Shown piece after piece: positions 43,632 to 51,861 of a stretch of 64,000 bases of DNA. The stretch comes from Mangrovibacterium marinum. Lineage in GTDB: Bacteria; Bacteroidota; Bacteroidia; Bacteroidales; Prolixibacteraceae. A model generated the notes under the pieces. That model ran no database searches. It was not told the origin of the DNA and saw only the letters and a list, made by a program, of their open reading frames with translations. Positions within the stretch are counted from its first letter, which is position 1, and every line of letters begins with the position of its first letter. Made by a program: the position numbers and the translations under genes. The stretch lies in NCBI RefSeq assembly GCF_003046625.1, contig NZ_QAAD01000003.1, forward strand, positions 264,938 to 328,937. Direction: 5' to 3'.

Positions 43632-43654
43632 AATGCAACAAAACAAACAAGCGG

Positions 43655-44161
43655 ATGCTAGCCAGCGAATTTAAAACCAAAGTGCTTCCATTGAGCAGTA
43701 AGTTAATGCGATTTGCCTCGCAACTGCTGCACGATCAGGATCAGGCACAGGACATTATTCAGGACGTGTTCCTGAAGCTGTGGCAGAAAAAAGACCAGCT
43801 GGCACAAGTCGAAAATATGGAAGCTTTTGCCATGCGCATGACCCGCAACCGCTGTCTGGATTTGTTTAAAGCGAAAAAGCCGGTATTGGCCCAGGACGAT
43901 TTCATGAAGCAAAAAGCAGTTGCCAGCAGCGATCTGCAACAACAAATTGAACTTTCGGAATCGGCCTTACTGGTTCGTCAAATAATCCGTGATTTGCCCG
44001 ACATTCAGCGAACGGTGATGCACCTGCGAGATATCGAGCAATACGAGTACGACGAAATTGCGCAGATGACCGACTTGACGGTCAATGCCATTCGGGTAAA
44101 TCTGTCGCGAGCCCGTAAAAAAGTGAGAGATGAACTAATAAAGCAGAACGATGGAAAATAA
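43655..44161 (+). CDS. ECF RNA polymerase sigma factor
   Basis: 168 residues from the ATG at 43655. Region 2 (LMRFASQLLHDQDQAQDIIQDVFLKLWQKKDQL, AFAMRMTRNRCLDLFKAKK) and region 4 (IIRDLPDIQRTVMHLRDIEQYEYDEIAQMTDLTVNAIRVNLSRARKKVRDEL) are complete, and region 3 is absent as in ECF sigma factors. Overlaps the next gene by 11 bases, the usual coupling with its anti-sigma factor. Confidence 0.95.
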   Translation: MLASEFKTKVLPLSSKLMRFASQLLHDQDQAQDIIQDVFLKLWQKKDQLAQVENMEAFAMRMTRNRCLDLFKAKKPVLAQDDFMKQKAVASSDLQQQIELSESALLVRQIIRDLPDIQRTVMHLRDIEQYEYDEIAQMTDLTVNAIRVNLSRARKKVRDELIKQNDGK

Positions 44162-44696
44162 CCGCATCAAAGAATTACTGGATCGTTACTTCGACGGACA
44201 AAGCAGCCTGAGCGAAGAACAAGAGTTGCACGCCTATTTCAGCTCCGGTGAAATTGATGCCGAATTTCTGCCCTATGCTGAACTATTTAACGGAGTGAGC
44301 GAACTGCAACAAGATCAGCAGGCACCATCAGAAGAACAGCTGATGGACTACATCCTGGAGCACGAACACCGGGAGAAGAGCAAAATACGGTATCTCTGGC
44401 AAACCGTTAGCTCCATTGCCGCAGCCCTGCTTATTGCGTTGTTGGTTTATACCTCACAACAAGATAAAACACACTGGGACGACAGCTTTAATGATCCGAA
44501 TATTGCTTACGCCGAAGCCACTAAAACCCTGCATTTTGTTGCAGCCAAATACCAGGCTGGTATGGGGCAGCTAAAACCGGTCGCCAAAGTGAGCCAGGCA
44601 GTAAAACCGCTGGATAATAGTCTGCAACGCGTTAACAAAGGTTTTCAGCAAGTTGAAGAGCTGAAACAAATCAATGAAAAACTAAAACAACAATAG
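44151..44696 (+). CDS. Probable anti-sigma factor
   Basis: 181 residues. N-terminal cytoplasmic part (IKELLDRYFDGQSSLSEEQELHAYF) resembles zinc-free anti-sigma domains of the Bacteroidetes type; one membrane segment TVSSIAAALLIALLVYTS near residues 85-103; then an outer part with a coiled C-terminus (LQRVNKGFQQVEELKQINEKLKQQ). The call rests mainly on overlap with the sigma gene and topology. It ends 2 bases before the DUF4252 gene. Confidence 0.75.
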   Translation: MENNRIKELLDRYFDGQSSLSEEQELHAYFSSGEIDAEFLPYAELFNGVSELQQDQQAPSEEQLMDYILEHEHREKSKIRYLWQTVSSIAAALLIALLVYTSQQDKTHWDDSFNDPNIAYAEATKTLHFVAAKYQAGMGQLKPVAKVSQAVKPLDNSLQRVNKGFQQVEELKQINEKLKQQ

Positions 44697-44698
44697 CC

Positions 44699-45211
44699 AT
44701 GAAAACAACATTAAAAATCTGGTACCGCGTACTTTTCTTTTTGATTGTACTGATCCCCTTTGCAGGGATGGCTCAAAAAAGCCCAGTCGATAAGCTTTTT
44801 GAAAAATATGCCAACAAAGACGGCATGACCACCGTGAATATTAGCGGCGCACTACTCTCGTTTGCCGCCCAGGCCGATGGAAAATCAGCCGAAGCCGATA
44901 TGATTTCGCAACTGAAAGGCATCCGAATACTGACGGTCGACGACGAAAGCCTCAACAAATCGCTCGACTTTTACAAGGAAATGGAAGGCGACAGTTTCTT
45001 CAAAAAGAATGGCTACGAGTCGTTGATGGAGATTACCGAGAAAGATGAAGTTGTTCGCTTTTATGCCCGCAAAGCCGACAATGGCAAGTTTTCGGAGTTG
45101 CTGCTGGTCATCGGTGGCGACGACAACACACTGATCAGCATTCAGGGCGTGATCGATCCGGCCAACATTGGCAAAATTACCGGAGCGTTGGATATCGACG
45201 TCAAGCCTTAA
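44699..45211 (+). CDS. DUF4252 family exported protein
   Basis: 170 residues with a signal peptide (PFAGMAQ). DUF4252 features: VDKLFEKYANKDGMTTVNISGALLSF, LKGIRILTVDDE, FFKKNGYESLMEI.EKDEVVRFYARKADNG and ELLLVIGGDDNTLISIQGVIDPANIGKI. The family often follows ECF sigma/anti-sigma pairs in Bacteroidetes; its job is unknown. Followed by a likely terminator. Confidence 0.9.
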   Translation: MKTTLKIWYRVLFFLIVLIPFAGMAQKSPVDKLFEKYANKDGMTTVNISGALLSFAAQADGKSAEADMISQLKGIRILTVDDESLNKSLDFYKEMEGDSFFKKNGYESLMEITEKDEVVRFYARKADNGKFSELLLVIGGDDNTLISIQGVIDPANIGKITGALDIDVKP

Positions 45212-45217
45212 CGATTT

Positions 45218-45266
45218 AACCGGAAAACCGGGCGGTCGGCCCCCTTGCTGAAAGTCCGGTTTTGTC
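45218..45266 (+). terminator. Likely terminator of the sigma operon
   Basis: AAAACCGG (45224-45231) pairs with CCGGTTTT (45256-45263), with an inner GGGC/GCCC stem, then TTTTGTCGTTG. The stem has an alternative left arm AACCGGA at 45218. The T run is short. Confidence 0.55.
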
Positions 45267-45271
45267 GTTGT

Positions 45272-45463
45272 AATTCCCCTTGCCACAAGCAAATTTCCTT
45301 GCTACAGGAGAAAATTCCTTGTTTTGAGGGAAAATTGCCTCTCTGAAAAGAAATTTCCTACAAAATGTTAGAAATTTCCCTAAAATCAGGCAGTTTTCCA
45401 GCACAAGCGGAAAATTTCCCGCTATTCTAGCAAAAAGCTCATAAAAACAGGAAATCAGTTTCC
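45272..45463 (+). repeat. Phased array of AATTTCC motifs, period about 20.5 bp
   Basis: The CC of ATTCC/ATTTCC motifs falls at about 45276, 45297, 45317, 45338, 45357, 45378, 45398, 45418 and 45461, spacing 19-21 bases. Several units are palindromic (GGAAAATTTCC). Confidence 0.7.
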
Positions 45464-45667
45464 ATCGATAGGAAATACTGAAGGCCCATCCTATTTTTCT
45501 CCTAACCGATTCAATTTCTCAGTTGCGTCTTCTGAGTGACCTTTTTCCTGGCGTTCAGACTCCTCACCGCCCAGTGTCGCGACTTTAATAAATAACACAC
45601 AAATCCTCTTTCTCTGTTTTGTCCATCAGAATTTATTTTTCAAATTTAGATTCGTTCAAAATAAATT

Positions 45668-45675
45668 TATTTTTG
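45668..45675 (+). promoter_or_regulatory. Candidate -7 element for DUF432-mscS
   Basis: TATTTTTG matches TAnnTTTG, 24 bases before the ATG at 45699. It makes an in-frame GTG start at 45675 unlikely. Confidence 0.45.
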
Positions 45676-45698
45676 TGGAAAGCATCAATCTTAAAATT

Positions 45699-46490
45699 AT
45701 GAGCCGAAAGCAAGAAATTTGGGGAAAACACGAAGGCAAGACAAGCGAAATAACCAGGCTGCGTGGTGGCTACTGCTCGCTCGGAATGCAATCCATAACC
45801 GGTGGGTGGCTGATTCAGTATGAAAAAGCCAATGAGCTCGCCGGGGAGCTTAGCCTGGGGCTAACGACTGACAATCAATCCATCGCCGAGGCTCAGGTAT
45901 ACCAAACCGGACGCTCTTCCGTTTTGCACATTTTGCCGGCCATGCCTCCCAAACCCATTGTTTTTCGCAATAGCAAAAAGATCAGCATCCGCCAACATCA
46001 AAGCCTGCGCATATACCTGGCGGTTCCGCTCTACATTCAGCTGTACTACAAACAGGTTGAAAGCGACAACTTACTGTGCGAATTTGAAACCGAGCGATTG
46101 AGCGATACCTGGTTTGGCGAACCCGACAGCGGAACACCGGCTTTTACCGTTGGCAGCCGTTTTGCCCTGCAAGCTAAAGAACTGGCAGCACAGCCTCACG
46201 AAATTATCGTCCCGGTAAACATCCTCAACAACAGTTCGCAGCTACTCGATCTGCAACGCCTGCTGGTGCGCGTCGATTTAATGAATATCTACCTGGTAAA
46301 TCATCAGCTAATCGCGGACCTTGGCACCATCGAGTTTAAAGGACAGGGACATACCGGCCAACTGAATTTTGCGACCGACAAAACCATTCATGGGGCAACG
46401 CCGCATCAAATTGCCAAATCGCGCATCGCCTCCAACCGCACAATCCTGGGACACAGCTTCCACGTTATTAAACAAATCACGCAACTTTAA
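45699..46490 (+). CDS. DUF432 family protein
   Basis: 263 residues from the ATG at 45699. No signal peptide or membrane segment. The stretch PKPIVFRNSKKISIRQHQ and the motif RLSDTWFGEPDSGTPAF (near residue 140) match what I recall of DUF432, a family best known from archaea and some bacteria. Predicted to be mostly beta. It lies 11 bases upstream of an MscS channel gene, an arrangement known for the family, so a regulatory or partner role with the channel is plausible but unproven. Confidence 0.6.
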   Translation: MSRKQEIWGKHEGKTSEITRLRGGYCSLGMQSITGGWLIQYEKANELAGELSLGLTTDNQSIAEAQVYQTGRSSVLHILPAMPPKPIVFRNSKKISIRQHQSLRIYLAVPLYIQLYYKQVESDNLLCEFETERLSDTWFGEPDSGTPAFTVGSRFALQAKELAAQPHEIIVPVNILNNSSQLLDLQRLLVRVDLMNIYLVNHQLIADLGTIEFKGQGHTGQLNFATDKTIHGATPHQIAKSRIASNRTILGHSFHVIKQITQL

Positions 46491-46501
46491 CCGGCCTAAA
46501 A

Positions 46502-47350
46502 ATGATGCTTATGAACTTTGATTTCGCCCAATACTTCAATACTGAAACGCTCGATAAAATCATCCGAATTGCATTTCTGATTCTCTTGTCCGTATTTGTC
46601 ATTCAGGGCGTTGCCTTTCTGATCAAGCGAAGCATAACGCACCGCCTGTCGAAACAATCGCGGATGATTATCAACCGGATCATTGTTTATACCGGTTATA
46701 CCCTGTTAAGCTTCATGGTGCTCAAAGAGCTAAATTTCGACATTACCGCTCTTTTTGGTGCTGCCGGAGTAGTCGGGATCATCATTGGGGTAGCCTCGCA
46801 AACCAGCATTGGCAACATCATCAGCGGATTCTTTCTGGTGTCGGAAAAATCCTTCGAGCTGGGCGATGTTGTCCGCATTGGCGACAAAGCCGGCACCGTT
46901 TATTCCGTCGATTTGCTGAGCATTAAAATCCGCACCTACGACAACCTACTGCTGCGCATCCCCAACCAAACGGTCATCAGCAGTGAGCTCATCAATGTCA
47001 CGCGCTTCCCCATTCGCCGTCTGGATGTTACGGTCGGGGTGGCCTACAAAGAAGACTTGCGGAAGGTGTTTGAAGTACTTAAAGAAGTGGCCCGCAAAAA
47101 CCCACTCTGCCTGGAAGAGCCGGAACCCTTAATTTTACTCCAAGGTTACGGTGCCAGCAGCATCGACATTCTGTTTGCGGTTTGGTTTGAAAAGAATAAT
47201 TACCGCGACGCCAAAAACAGTGTCATCATCGAGATTAAAGAAGCCTTCGACCGCGAGGGAATTGAAATTCCATTTCCGCACATCAGTGTATATACCGGCG
47301 AGGCAACCAAGCCTTTTCCGGTTGAGATGATGCAGAAAAAAACGACATGA
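46502..47350 (+). CDS. MscS family mechanosensitive ion channel
   Basis: 282 residues. N-terminal membrane helices (IIRIAFLILLSVFVIQGVAFLI, IIVYTGYTLLSFMVLKEL), the pore helix ALFGAAGVVGIIIGVASQTSIGNIISGFFLVSEK with the small-residue pattern of TM3, then the beta domain FELGDVVRIGDKAGTVYSVDLLSIKIRTYDNLLLRIPN and an alpha/beta end (ASSIDILFAVWFEKNNY). Opens under membrane tension to release solutes. Co-transcribed with DUF432. Confidence 0.95.
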   Translation: MMLMNFDFAQYFNTETLDKIIRIAFLILLSVFVIQGVAFLIKRSITHRLSKQSRMIINRIIVYTGYTLLSFMVLKELNFDITALFGAAGVVGIIIGVASQTSIGNIISGFFLVSEKSFELGDVVRIGDKAGTVYSVDLLSIKIRTYDNLLLRIPNQTVISSELINVTRFPIRRLDVTVGVAYKEDLRKVFEVLKEVARKNPLCLEEPEPLILLQGYGASSIDILFAVWFEKNNYRDAKNSVIIEIKEAFDREGIEIPFPHISVYTGEATKPFPVEMMQKKTT

Positions 47351-47895
47351 TTGCGGAGAATCACCCAAAGGGATGAAAGTGGATGCTTTTGAATTAGATT
47401 GACCCTCCCATTCCGACAAAGTCGGAATTTCCCTCCCTCGCGAGGGAGGGCCAGGGTGGGTACATTAGATAGAAAGGAAAAGCAGAAGGGACTTTCACCG
47501 AAAAACGCCTGATTCATGGAGAATCTCCAACCGAGTAAAAGTTGCGGGGTATCTGAGATCTTTTTGTCTTGGTTGTCACCGGTTGTTGGGTTATCAGGTT
47601 ATCACAAGTTGTCATGGTTTTCTGTTTTTCGTCCCCAATAGCATCAACGGCTCGTGATGATCGGGCGGCTTGGCGTTCCGGGCCTTTCAGTGGACCTACC
47701 TGAGCAAGCCATTTTCGGTCACCGCTTTTTGGGATTTCTGCCTCTCAATTAAATAGCACAGCTGTCCGAATGGCCTAAGCCATCATTTAAAATCCAATTT
47801 AATTGGATTTAGTTTCCTCATGCGTTAACTTTTAGCATTGGTTCAGGCATCGATCGACTCTTCTGAATCGTACAAACCGGTAAAAACGTGCAAGC
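47351..47895. other. Intergenic region with copy B of the 138-bp repeat
   Basis: 545 bases without a gene. 47358-47495 is the 138-bp repeat in reverse orientation. About 47560-47640 is low-complexity sequence (GGTTGTCA, GGTTATCA words) whose complement resembles the GACAAC/GATAAC words at 26267-26315. No promoter motif for the LolA-like gene was found. Confidence 0.5.
47358..47495 (-). repeat. 138-bp repeat, copy B (inverted)
   Basis: Reverse complement of 25707-25844 with about six differences. Holds the same 20-bp palindrome and ATTCCGAC/GTCGGAAT hairpin. It begins 8 bases after the mscS stop codon. Confidence 0.92.
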
Positions 47896-48645
47896 ATGAA
47901 ACGAATCCAGCTAATTTTCGCAGTTCTCCTTCTAAGTTTGGTCGGGCAAGCTCAGGAAATCGACATTAAAGATATTGTCAGGCAGGCCGACGAAAAGTTT
48001 CGGGGACAATCCAGCGAAGGAACCCTGAGCATGACTATTCAACGCTCGAACTGGTCGCGAACCATTCGCATGAAAAGCTGGACCTTGGGAACCGAATATT
48101 CGCTGATTTACATTAGTTCTCCGGCCAAAGAACGCGGACAGGTTTTCCTGAAACGCGAAAATGAAATGTGGAACTGGATGCCCAGCATTGAACGCACCAT
48201 CAAAATTCCGCCCTCGATGATGATGCAGTCGTGGATGGGCTCCGATTTTACCAACGATGATTTGGTTAAAGAATCGTCGCTGGTGAAAGACTACGACCAA
48301 AAGCTGATCGGAACGGAAACGATTGAAAACTATGCCTGCTACAAAATTGAATTGATCCCGCATGAAGATGCAGCCGTTGTCTGGGGCAAAATCGTCATGT
48401 GGGTCAGTAAAGACGACTTTTTGTGGCTGAAGGCGGAATACTACGACGAAGACGAAGAGTTGATCAATACCGAAATCCTGTCCGACATCAAAATGATGGA
48501 CGACCGGATGATGCCAACACACCTGGAAATGATCCCGGAAGACAAGCCCGGACAAAAAACGATCATGGTGTTCGAGCGGATCAAATTCAATGTCGATTTA
48601 CAGGAATCCTTCTTCTCCATTCAGAATATGAAAAGAATAAAGTAA
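47896..48645 (+). CDS. LolA-like outer membrane lipoprotein-sorting protein
   Basis: 249 residues with signal peptide (SLVGQAQ). Pattern of the LolA/LolB-like family often annotated outer membrane lipoprotein-sorting protein: EGTLSMTIQRSNWSRTIRMKSWTLGTEYSLIYISSPAKERGQVFLKRENEMWNW is the concave sheet, followed by LIGTETIENYACYKIELIP and MMPTHLEMIPEDKPGQKTIM. Probably carries a lipid or lipoprotein in the periplasm. First gene of a unit with two FtsX-type permeases, an ATPase and an outer-membrane barrel. Confidence 0.9.
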   Translation: MKRIQLIFAVLLLSLVGQAQEIDIKDIVRQADEKFRGQSSEGTLSMTIQRSNWSRTIRMKSWTLGTEYSLIYISSPAKERGQVFLKRENEMWNWMPSIERTIKIPPSMMMQSWMGSDFTNDDLVKESSLVKDYDQKLIGTETIENYACYKIELIPHEDAAVVWGKIVMWVSKDDFLWLKAEYYDEDEELINTEILSDIKMMDDRMMPTHLEMIPEDKPGQKTIMVFERIKFNVDLQESFFSIQNMKRIK

Positions 48646-48650
48646 GGAAA

Positions 48651-48702
48651 GAAGGATTGAAGGATAGAAGGATTGAAGGATAGAATAAATGACGGATTGA
48701 AT
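48651..48702 (+). repeat. Period-8 GATTGAAG array, left of four-helix gene 2
   Basis: GAAGGATT/GAAGGATA units of 8 bases repeated about five times right after the LolA-like stop. Inverted counterpart at 49150-49202. Confidence 0.88.
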
Positions 48703-48750
48703 TAGCTGAACCCGGAACACCGATCGGAATTAAACTTTAAAAACCAAAAT

Positions 48751-49116
48751 ATGACGACACCAGATCAAATTAATTTTCGAAATGAAATGAAAATTCGATT
48801 GAGAACTTTCGTACTCGATTTGCTGAAAATGACCGAACAGATTCCCTATTCCCAAGAATCGAAAACACTCAAAGCTCAGCTCATCCGGTCGGGGAGCTCA
48901 GTGTATGCAAACTACAGAGCAGCATGCCGGGCACGTTCGAGAAATGAGTTCTTCGCAAAACTCAGCATCGTCGTCGAGGAAGCCGATGAAACCGAAATGT
49001 GGCTCGACTTACTGATCCTTTCAGAGATCAGCAATAACGATCAAACAAAAAGGCTTCACAACGAAAGCCTCGAAATCCTGAAAATAATGGCAACCGCCCG
49101 CAAAAACTCAAACTAA
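48751..49116 (+). CDS. Four-helix-bundle protein, 23S rRNA intervening-sequence family, second copy
   Basis: 121 residues. Same family as 3174-3530: FRNEMKIRLRTFVLDLLKMTEQIP, then LIRSGSSVYANYRAACRARSRNEFFAKLSIVVEEADETEMWLDLLI (residues about 48-95), with the S-x-x-A/Y-x-x-A-x-x pattern. The two proteins are only distantly similar, so this is not a recent duplicate. It sits in the middle of the LolA/ABC operon and is flanked by opposed period-8 repeats. Unknown function. Confidence 0.88.
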   Translation: MTTPDQINFRNEMKIRLRTFVLDLLKMTEQIPYSQESKTLKAQLIRSGSSVYANYRAACRARSRNEFFAKLSIVVEEADETEMWLDLLILSEISNNDQTKRLHNESLEILKIMATARKNSN

Positions 49117-49149
49117 AAAAGTCATGAAAAACCGGCACTGTATTCAACA

Positions 49150-49202
49150 CTTCAATCCTTCTGTTCCTCAGTCCTTCAATTATTCAATCCCTCAATCCGT
49201 CA
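49150..49202 (+). repeat. Period-8 CTTCAATC array, right of four-helix gene 2
   Basis: Six to seven 8-base units (CTTCAATC, CTTCTGTT, CCTCAGTC, CTTCAATT, ATTCAATC, CCTCAATC). The first unit is the reverse complement of the left array's GATTGAAG. Ends 3 bases before the permease ATG. Confidence 0.88.
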
Positions 49203-49205
49203 AAT

Positions 49206-50426
49206 ATGTCTACGAACTTTAAATTGGCCTGGCGAAATATTTGGCGCAACCGACGACGAACATACATCACCGCGGCCTCGGTTTTCTTCGGCGTTTTGCT
49301 GAGCACCTTCATGACCTCGATGCAGGAAGGTACTTACTCGAAAATGATCGACAATGTGGTAAGTTTCTACTCGGGTTATATCCAGATACACCATACTGAT
49401 TATTGGGAAAACAAAACAATCGACTATTGCTTTACGCCCGATGATACGCTGCTGGAATCGCTGGCGAAAAATCCGGAAATTCGATTGATTGTCCCCCGAC
49501 TGGAGTCATTTGCCCTGATGGCTTATGCCAACAACACCAAGGGAGGCGCTCTAATCGGTGTTGATCCGCAAAAGGAAGATGAGATGAGCCATTTATCGCA
49601 ATGGGTAACTGAAGGCTCCTACCTAAAGCCCAACGACGATGGAATCTTGCTGGCAGTCAATCTGGCCAAAAATCTGAGCGTACAAGTCAACGACACGGTC
49701 GTGCTGTTGAGCCAGGGATATCACGGGGCAACGGCTGCTGCGCTGTTTCCGGTCCGGGGAATCCTGAAGTTCCCCTCGCCCACGATGAACAATATGGGTG
49801 GCTATATCGACCTGAAAACCGCACAAAACTTCTTTTCAGTATCCAATCAACTCAGTTCGCTGGTTTTGATGGTCAACGATTATTCAGAAGTCAATAAACA
49901 AAAACATCTGCTTCACAATAAGCTGGGCAACCAATACGAGATCATGACCTGGGACGAGATGGATCCGCTCACCAAAAACATGATTGATGCCGACCGATCA
50001 GGGGCATACATCACCAAAGGAATTTTGTACACCCTGGTGGGCTTTGGCATATTTGGAACGGTCATTATGATGATGGCTGAGCGACGCAAAGAAATGGGAA
50101 TCATGGTCGCTATCGGCATGCAAAAAGGCAGGTTAAGTACAATCCTCTTTTTTGAGATTGTGCTGCTTGGCTTCATCGGTGTATTGGCCGGCTTTGCCTT
50201 TAGCCTTCCCTTTATTTCCTATTTTGTTTATCACCCGATTCCGCTAACGGGCGAGTCGGCCAAAGCTTATGAAGAGTTCGGCTTCGAGCCGGCCATGTAC
50301 TTTTCGGCGCAATGGTTCATCTTTGCCCGCCAGGTGCTCATCATCTTCATCCTCACGCTACTGGTATTTTGCTACCCGTTAATCAAGACAGTCCGACTGA
50401 AGTTGACCAAAGCACTTCGAGCCTAA
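49206..50426 (+). CDS. ABC transporter permease, FtsX/LolCE type (first)
   Basis: 406 residues. N-terminal membrane anchor (RTYITAASVFFGVLLSTFMTSM), a large periplasmic MacB-like domain (residues about 45-260), then three membrane segments of the FtsX core: GILYTLVGFGIFGTVIMMMAERRKEMGIMVAIG, FFEIVLLGFIGVLAGFAFSLPFISYF and FARQVLIIFILTLLVFCYPLI. Such permeases act mechanically on periplasmic partners rather than move substrates through the inner membrane. Paired with a second, homologous permease 17 bases downstream. Confidence 0.93.
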   Translation: MSTNFKLAWRNIWRNRRRTYITAASVFFGVLLSTFMTSMQEGTYSKMIDNVVSFYSGYIQIHHTDYWENKTIDYCFTPDDTLLESLAKNPEIRLIVPRLESFALMAYANNTKGGALIGVDPQKEDEMSHLSQWVTEGSYLKPNDDGILLAVNLAKNLSVQVNDTVVLLSQGYHGATAAALFPVRGILKFPSPTMNNMGGYIDLKTAQNFFSVSNQLSSLVLMVNDYSEVNKQKHLLHNKLGNQYEIMTWDEMDPLTKNMIDADRSGAYITKGILYTLVGFGIFGTVIMMMAERRKEMGIMVAIGMQKGRLSTILFFEIVLLGFIGVLAGFAFSLPFISYFVYHPIPLTGESAKAYEEFGFEPAMYFSAQWFIFARQVLIIFILTLLVFCYPLIKTVRLKLTKALRA

Positions 50427-50443
50427 CTTAAAAACCCAAAACC

Positions 50444-51664
50444 ATGATACTTGCAATTGCCTGGAGAAATATATGGAGGAGCAGAACACGAAGTTTAGTG
50501 ATCCTCATTGCGTTAACACTCGGTTTGGCATCGGGCATCTTCTATATGGCCTTTTACAAGGGCATGCTCGACCAACGGATCAATTCGGCCATCAAAACCG
50601 AAGCATCGCATATTCAGATTCACAACAAGCAATACCTCGAAAATCCGGATAAAAAACTGATGATCAACAACTCGGATTCAATTGTCAAACTTATTCAGAA
50701 CGAAGAGGCGGTTGAAGCGGTTAGTAGCCGCACAATCATCAACAGCATGATCCAATCGGCCACAACAGGCTCCGGCGTTAAGATAACCGGAATCAGTCCC
50801 GAAAAAGAAGCTGCGGTAACGAATCTCCATTCAAAATTGATTGAAGGTGATTATTTTGAAACCAGTCGACGAAACCCAATCGTTATCGGCAAAAAACTGG
50901 CCGAAAAACTCAAGGTGAAACTGAAGTCAAAAGTTGTTATCACCTTGCAGGATTTTAATGGCAACATCACCGGAGCAGCTTTTAAGGTGGTGGGAATTTA
51001 CGAAACATCAAACACTATTTATGATGAGACCACAGTCTTTGTTCAGGCATCGGATCTAAATCGTCTGCTTGCAATCGACAACAACAGCTGCCACGAAATT
51101 GCTGTTCTGCTGAGACAAAATGAAGCGCTTTCGACTGTACAAGCGGATTTAACCAGTCAATTGCCCAAACTAGACGTCAAAACCTGGCGCGAAATCATGC
51201 CCGAAGTGAGCCTGCTGGAAAGCAGCTTCGGCCTGACCATGTACATCTTCATCGGTATCATTTTGCTCGCTTTACTCTTCGGCATTGTCAATACCATGCT
51301 GATGGCCGTGCTCGAACGGACCAAAGAGCTGGGTATGTTGATGGCTGTTGGCATGAACCGCATCCGCATATTTACGATGATCATGACCGAAACCATCTTG
51401 CTTTCCATTCTTGGTGGTTTATGCGGAATCATCCTGGGATGGCTGCTCAACATCTATTTGGGCATCCACGGAATTGATTTGGGCGCCTGGTCAACGGCCT
51501 ATAAGTCGATGGGGTTTGATACGCTGGTTTACACCCGGCTTAACTGGTCGATCACCCTGCAGATTGCTGTACTGGTTTTTGGCACAGGCCTGCTCGCGGC
51601 TATTTATCCGGCCATAAAAGCGTTACGGCTAAAACCGGTGGAAGCCATTCGGATTGATATGTAG
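50444..51664 (+). CDS. ABC transporter permease, FtsX/LolCE type (second)
   Basis: 406 residues, the same length and design as the previous gene, with which it shares AWRNIWR near the N-terminus. Membrane anchor SLVILIALTLGLASGIFYMAFYKGM, a periplasmic domain, and FtsX segments YIFIGIILLALLFGIVNTMLMAVLERTKELGMLMAVGM, LLSILGGLCGIILGWLLNIYL and TLQIAVLVFGTGLLAAIYPAIKALRLKPVEAIR. Probably forms a heterodimer with it, as LolC with LolE. Confidence 0.94.
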   Translation: MILAIAWRNIWRSRTRSLVILIALTLGLASGIFYMAFYKGMLDQRINSAIKTEASHIQIHNKQYLENPDKKLMINNSDSIVKLIQNEEAVEAVSSRTIINSMIQSATTGSGVKITGISPEKEAAVTNLHSKLIEGDYFETSRRNPIVIGKKLAEKLKVKLKSKVVITLQDFNGNITGAAFKVVGIYETSNTIYDETTVFVQASDLNRLLAIDNNSCHEIAVLLRQNEALSTVQADLTSQLPKLDVKTWREIMPEVSLLESSFGLTMYIFIGIILLALLFGIVNTMLMAVLERTKELGMLMAVGMNRIRIFTMIMTETILLSILGGLCGIILGWLLNIYLGIHGIDLGAWSTAYKSMGFDTLVYTRLNWSITLQIAVLVFGTGLLAAIYPAIKALRLKPVEAIRIDM

Positions 51665-51850
51665 AAGATGAAAAGAAAGGCAAAAGACAAAAAGGCAAAA
51701 GTTAAAAGTAAAAAGGCAAAAGACAGAAGAATAAAGACCATGGACAAATGAGATTGATACAAAACAGAAAGCTTGAAATTTGGATTTTGGAACTTGGAAC
51801 TTGAAACTTAGAATTTGAAACTCATAAAATCCACAACTCGCAACACATAA
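51665..51850 (+). repeat. Micro-repeat region before the ATPase gene
   Basis: 51665-51745 repeats AAAAGGCAAAAG-type words; 51780-51825 is TTGGAACTTGGAAC/TTGAAACTTAG with period about 7. The 197-base gap interrupts an otherwise compact operon. Confidence 0.75.
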
Positions 51851-51861
51851 CACGAAACACG

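Larger units (their letters stand above)
43126..43654. other. Intergenic region rich in dispersed repeats
   Basis: About 530 bases. 43371-43553 carries the same modules as 25821-26064 and 26262-26372. An upstream in-frame ATG at 43538 exists for the sigma factor but precedes the candidate promoter at 43624, so this stretch is treated as noncoding. Confidence 0.55.
45212..45698. other. Intergenic region with a terminator and a phased repeat array
   Basis: 487 bases without a gene. 45218-45266 is a terminator, 45272-45463 a repeat array with a period near 20.5 bases, and 45668-45675 a candidate -7 element for the DUF432 gene. Confidence 0.6.

Noticed and set aside
43538..43654. Longer N-terminus for the sigma factor
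   Set aside because: The added 39 residues are non-conserved, overlap a dispersed repeat and lie upstream of a good -7 element.
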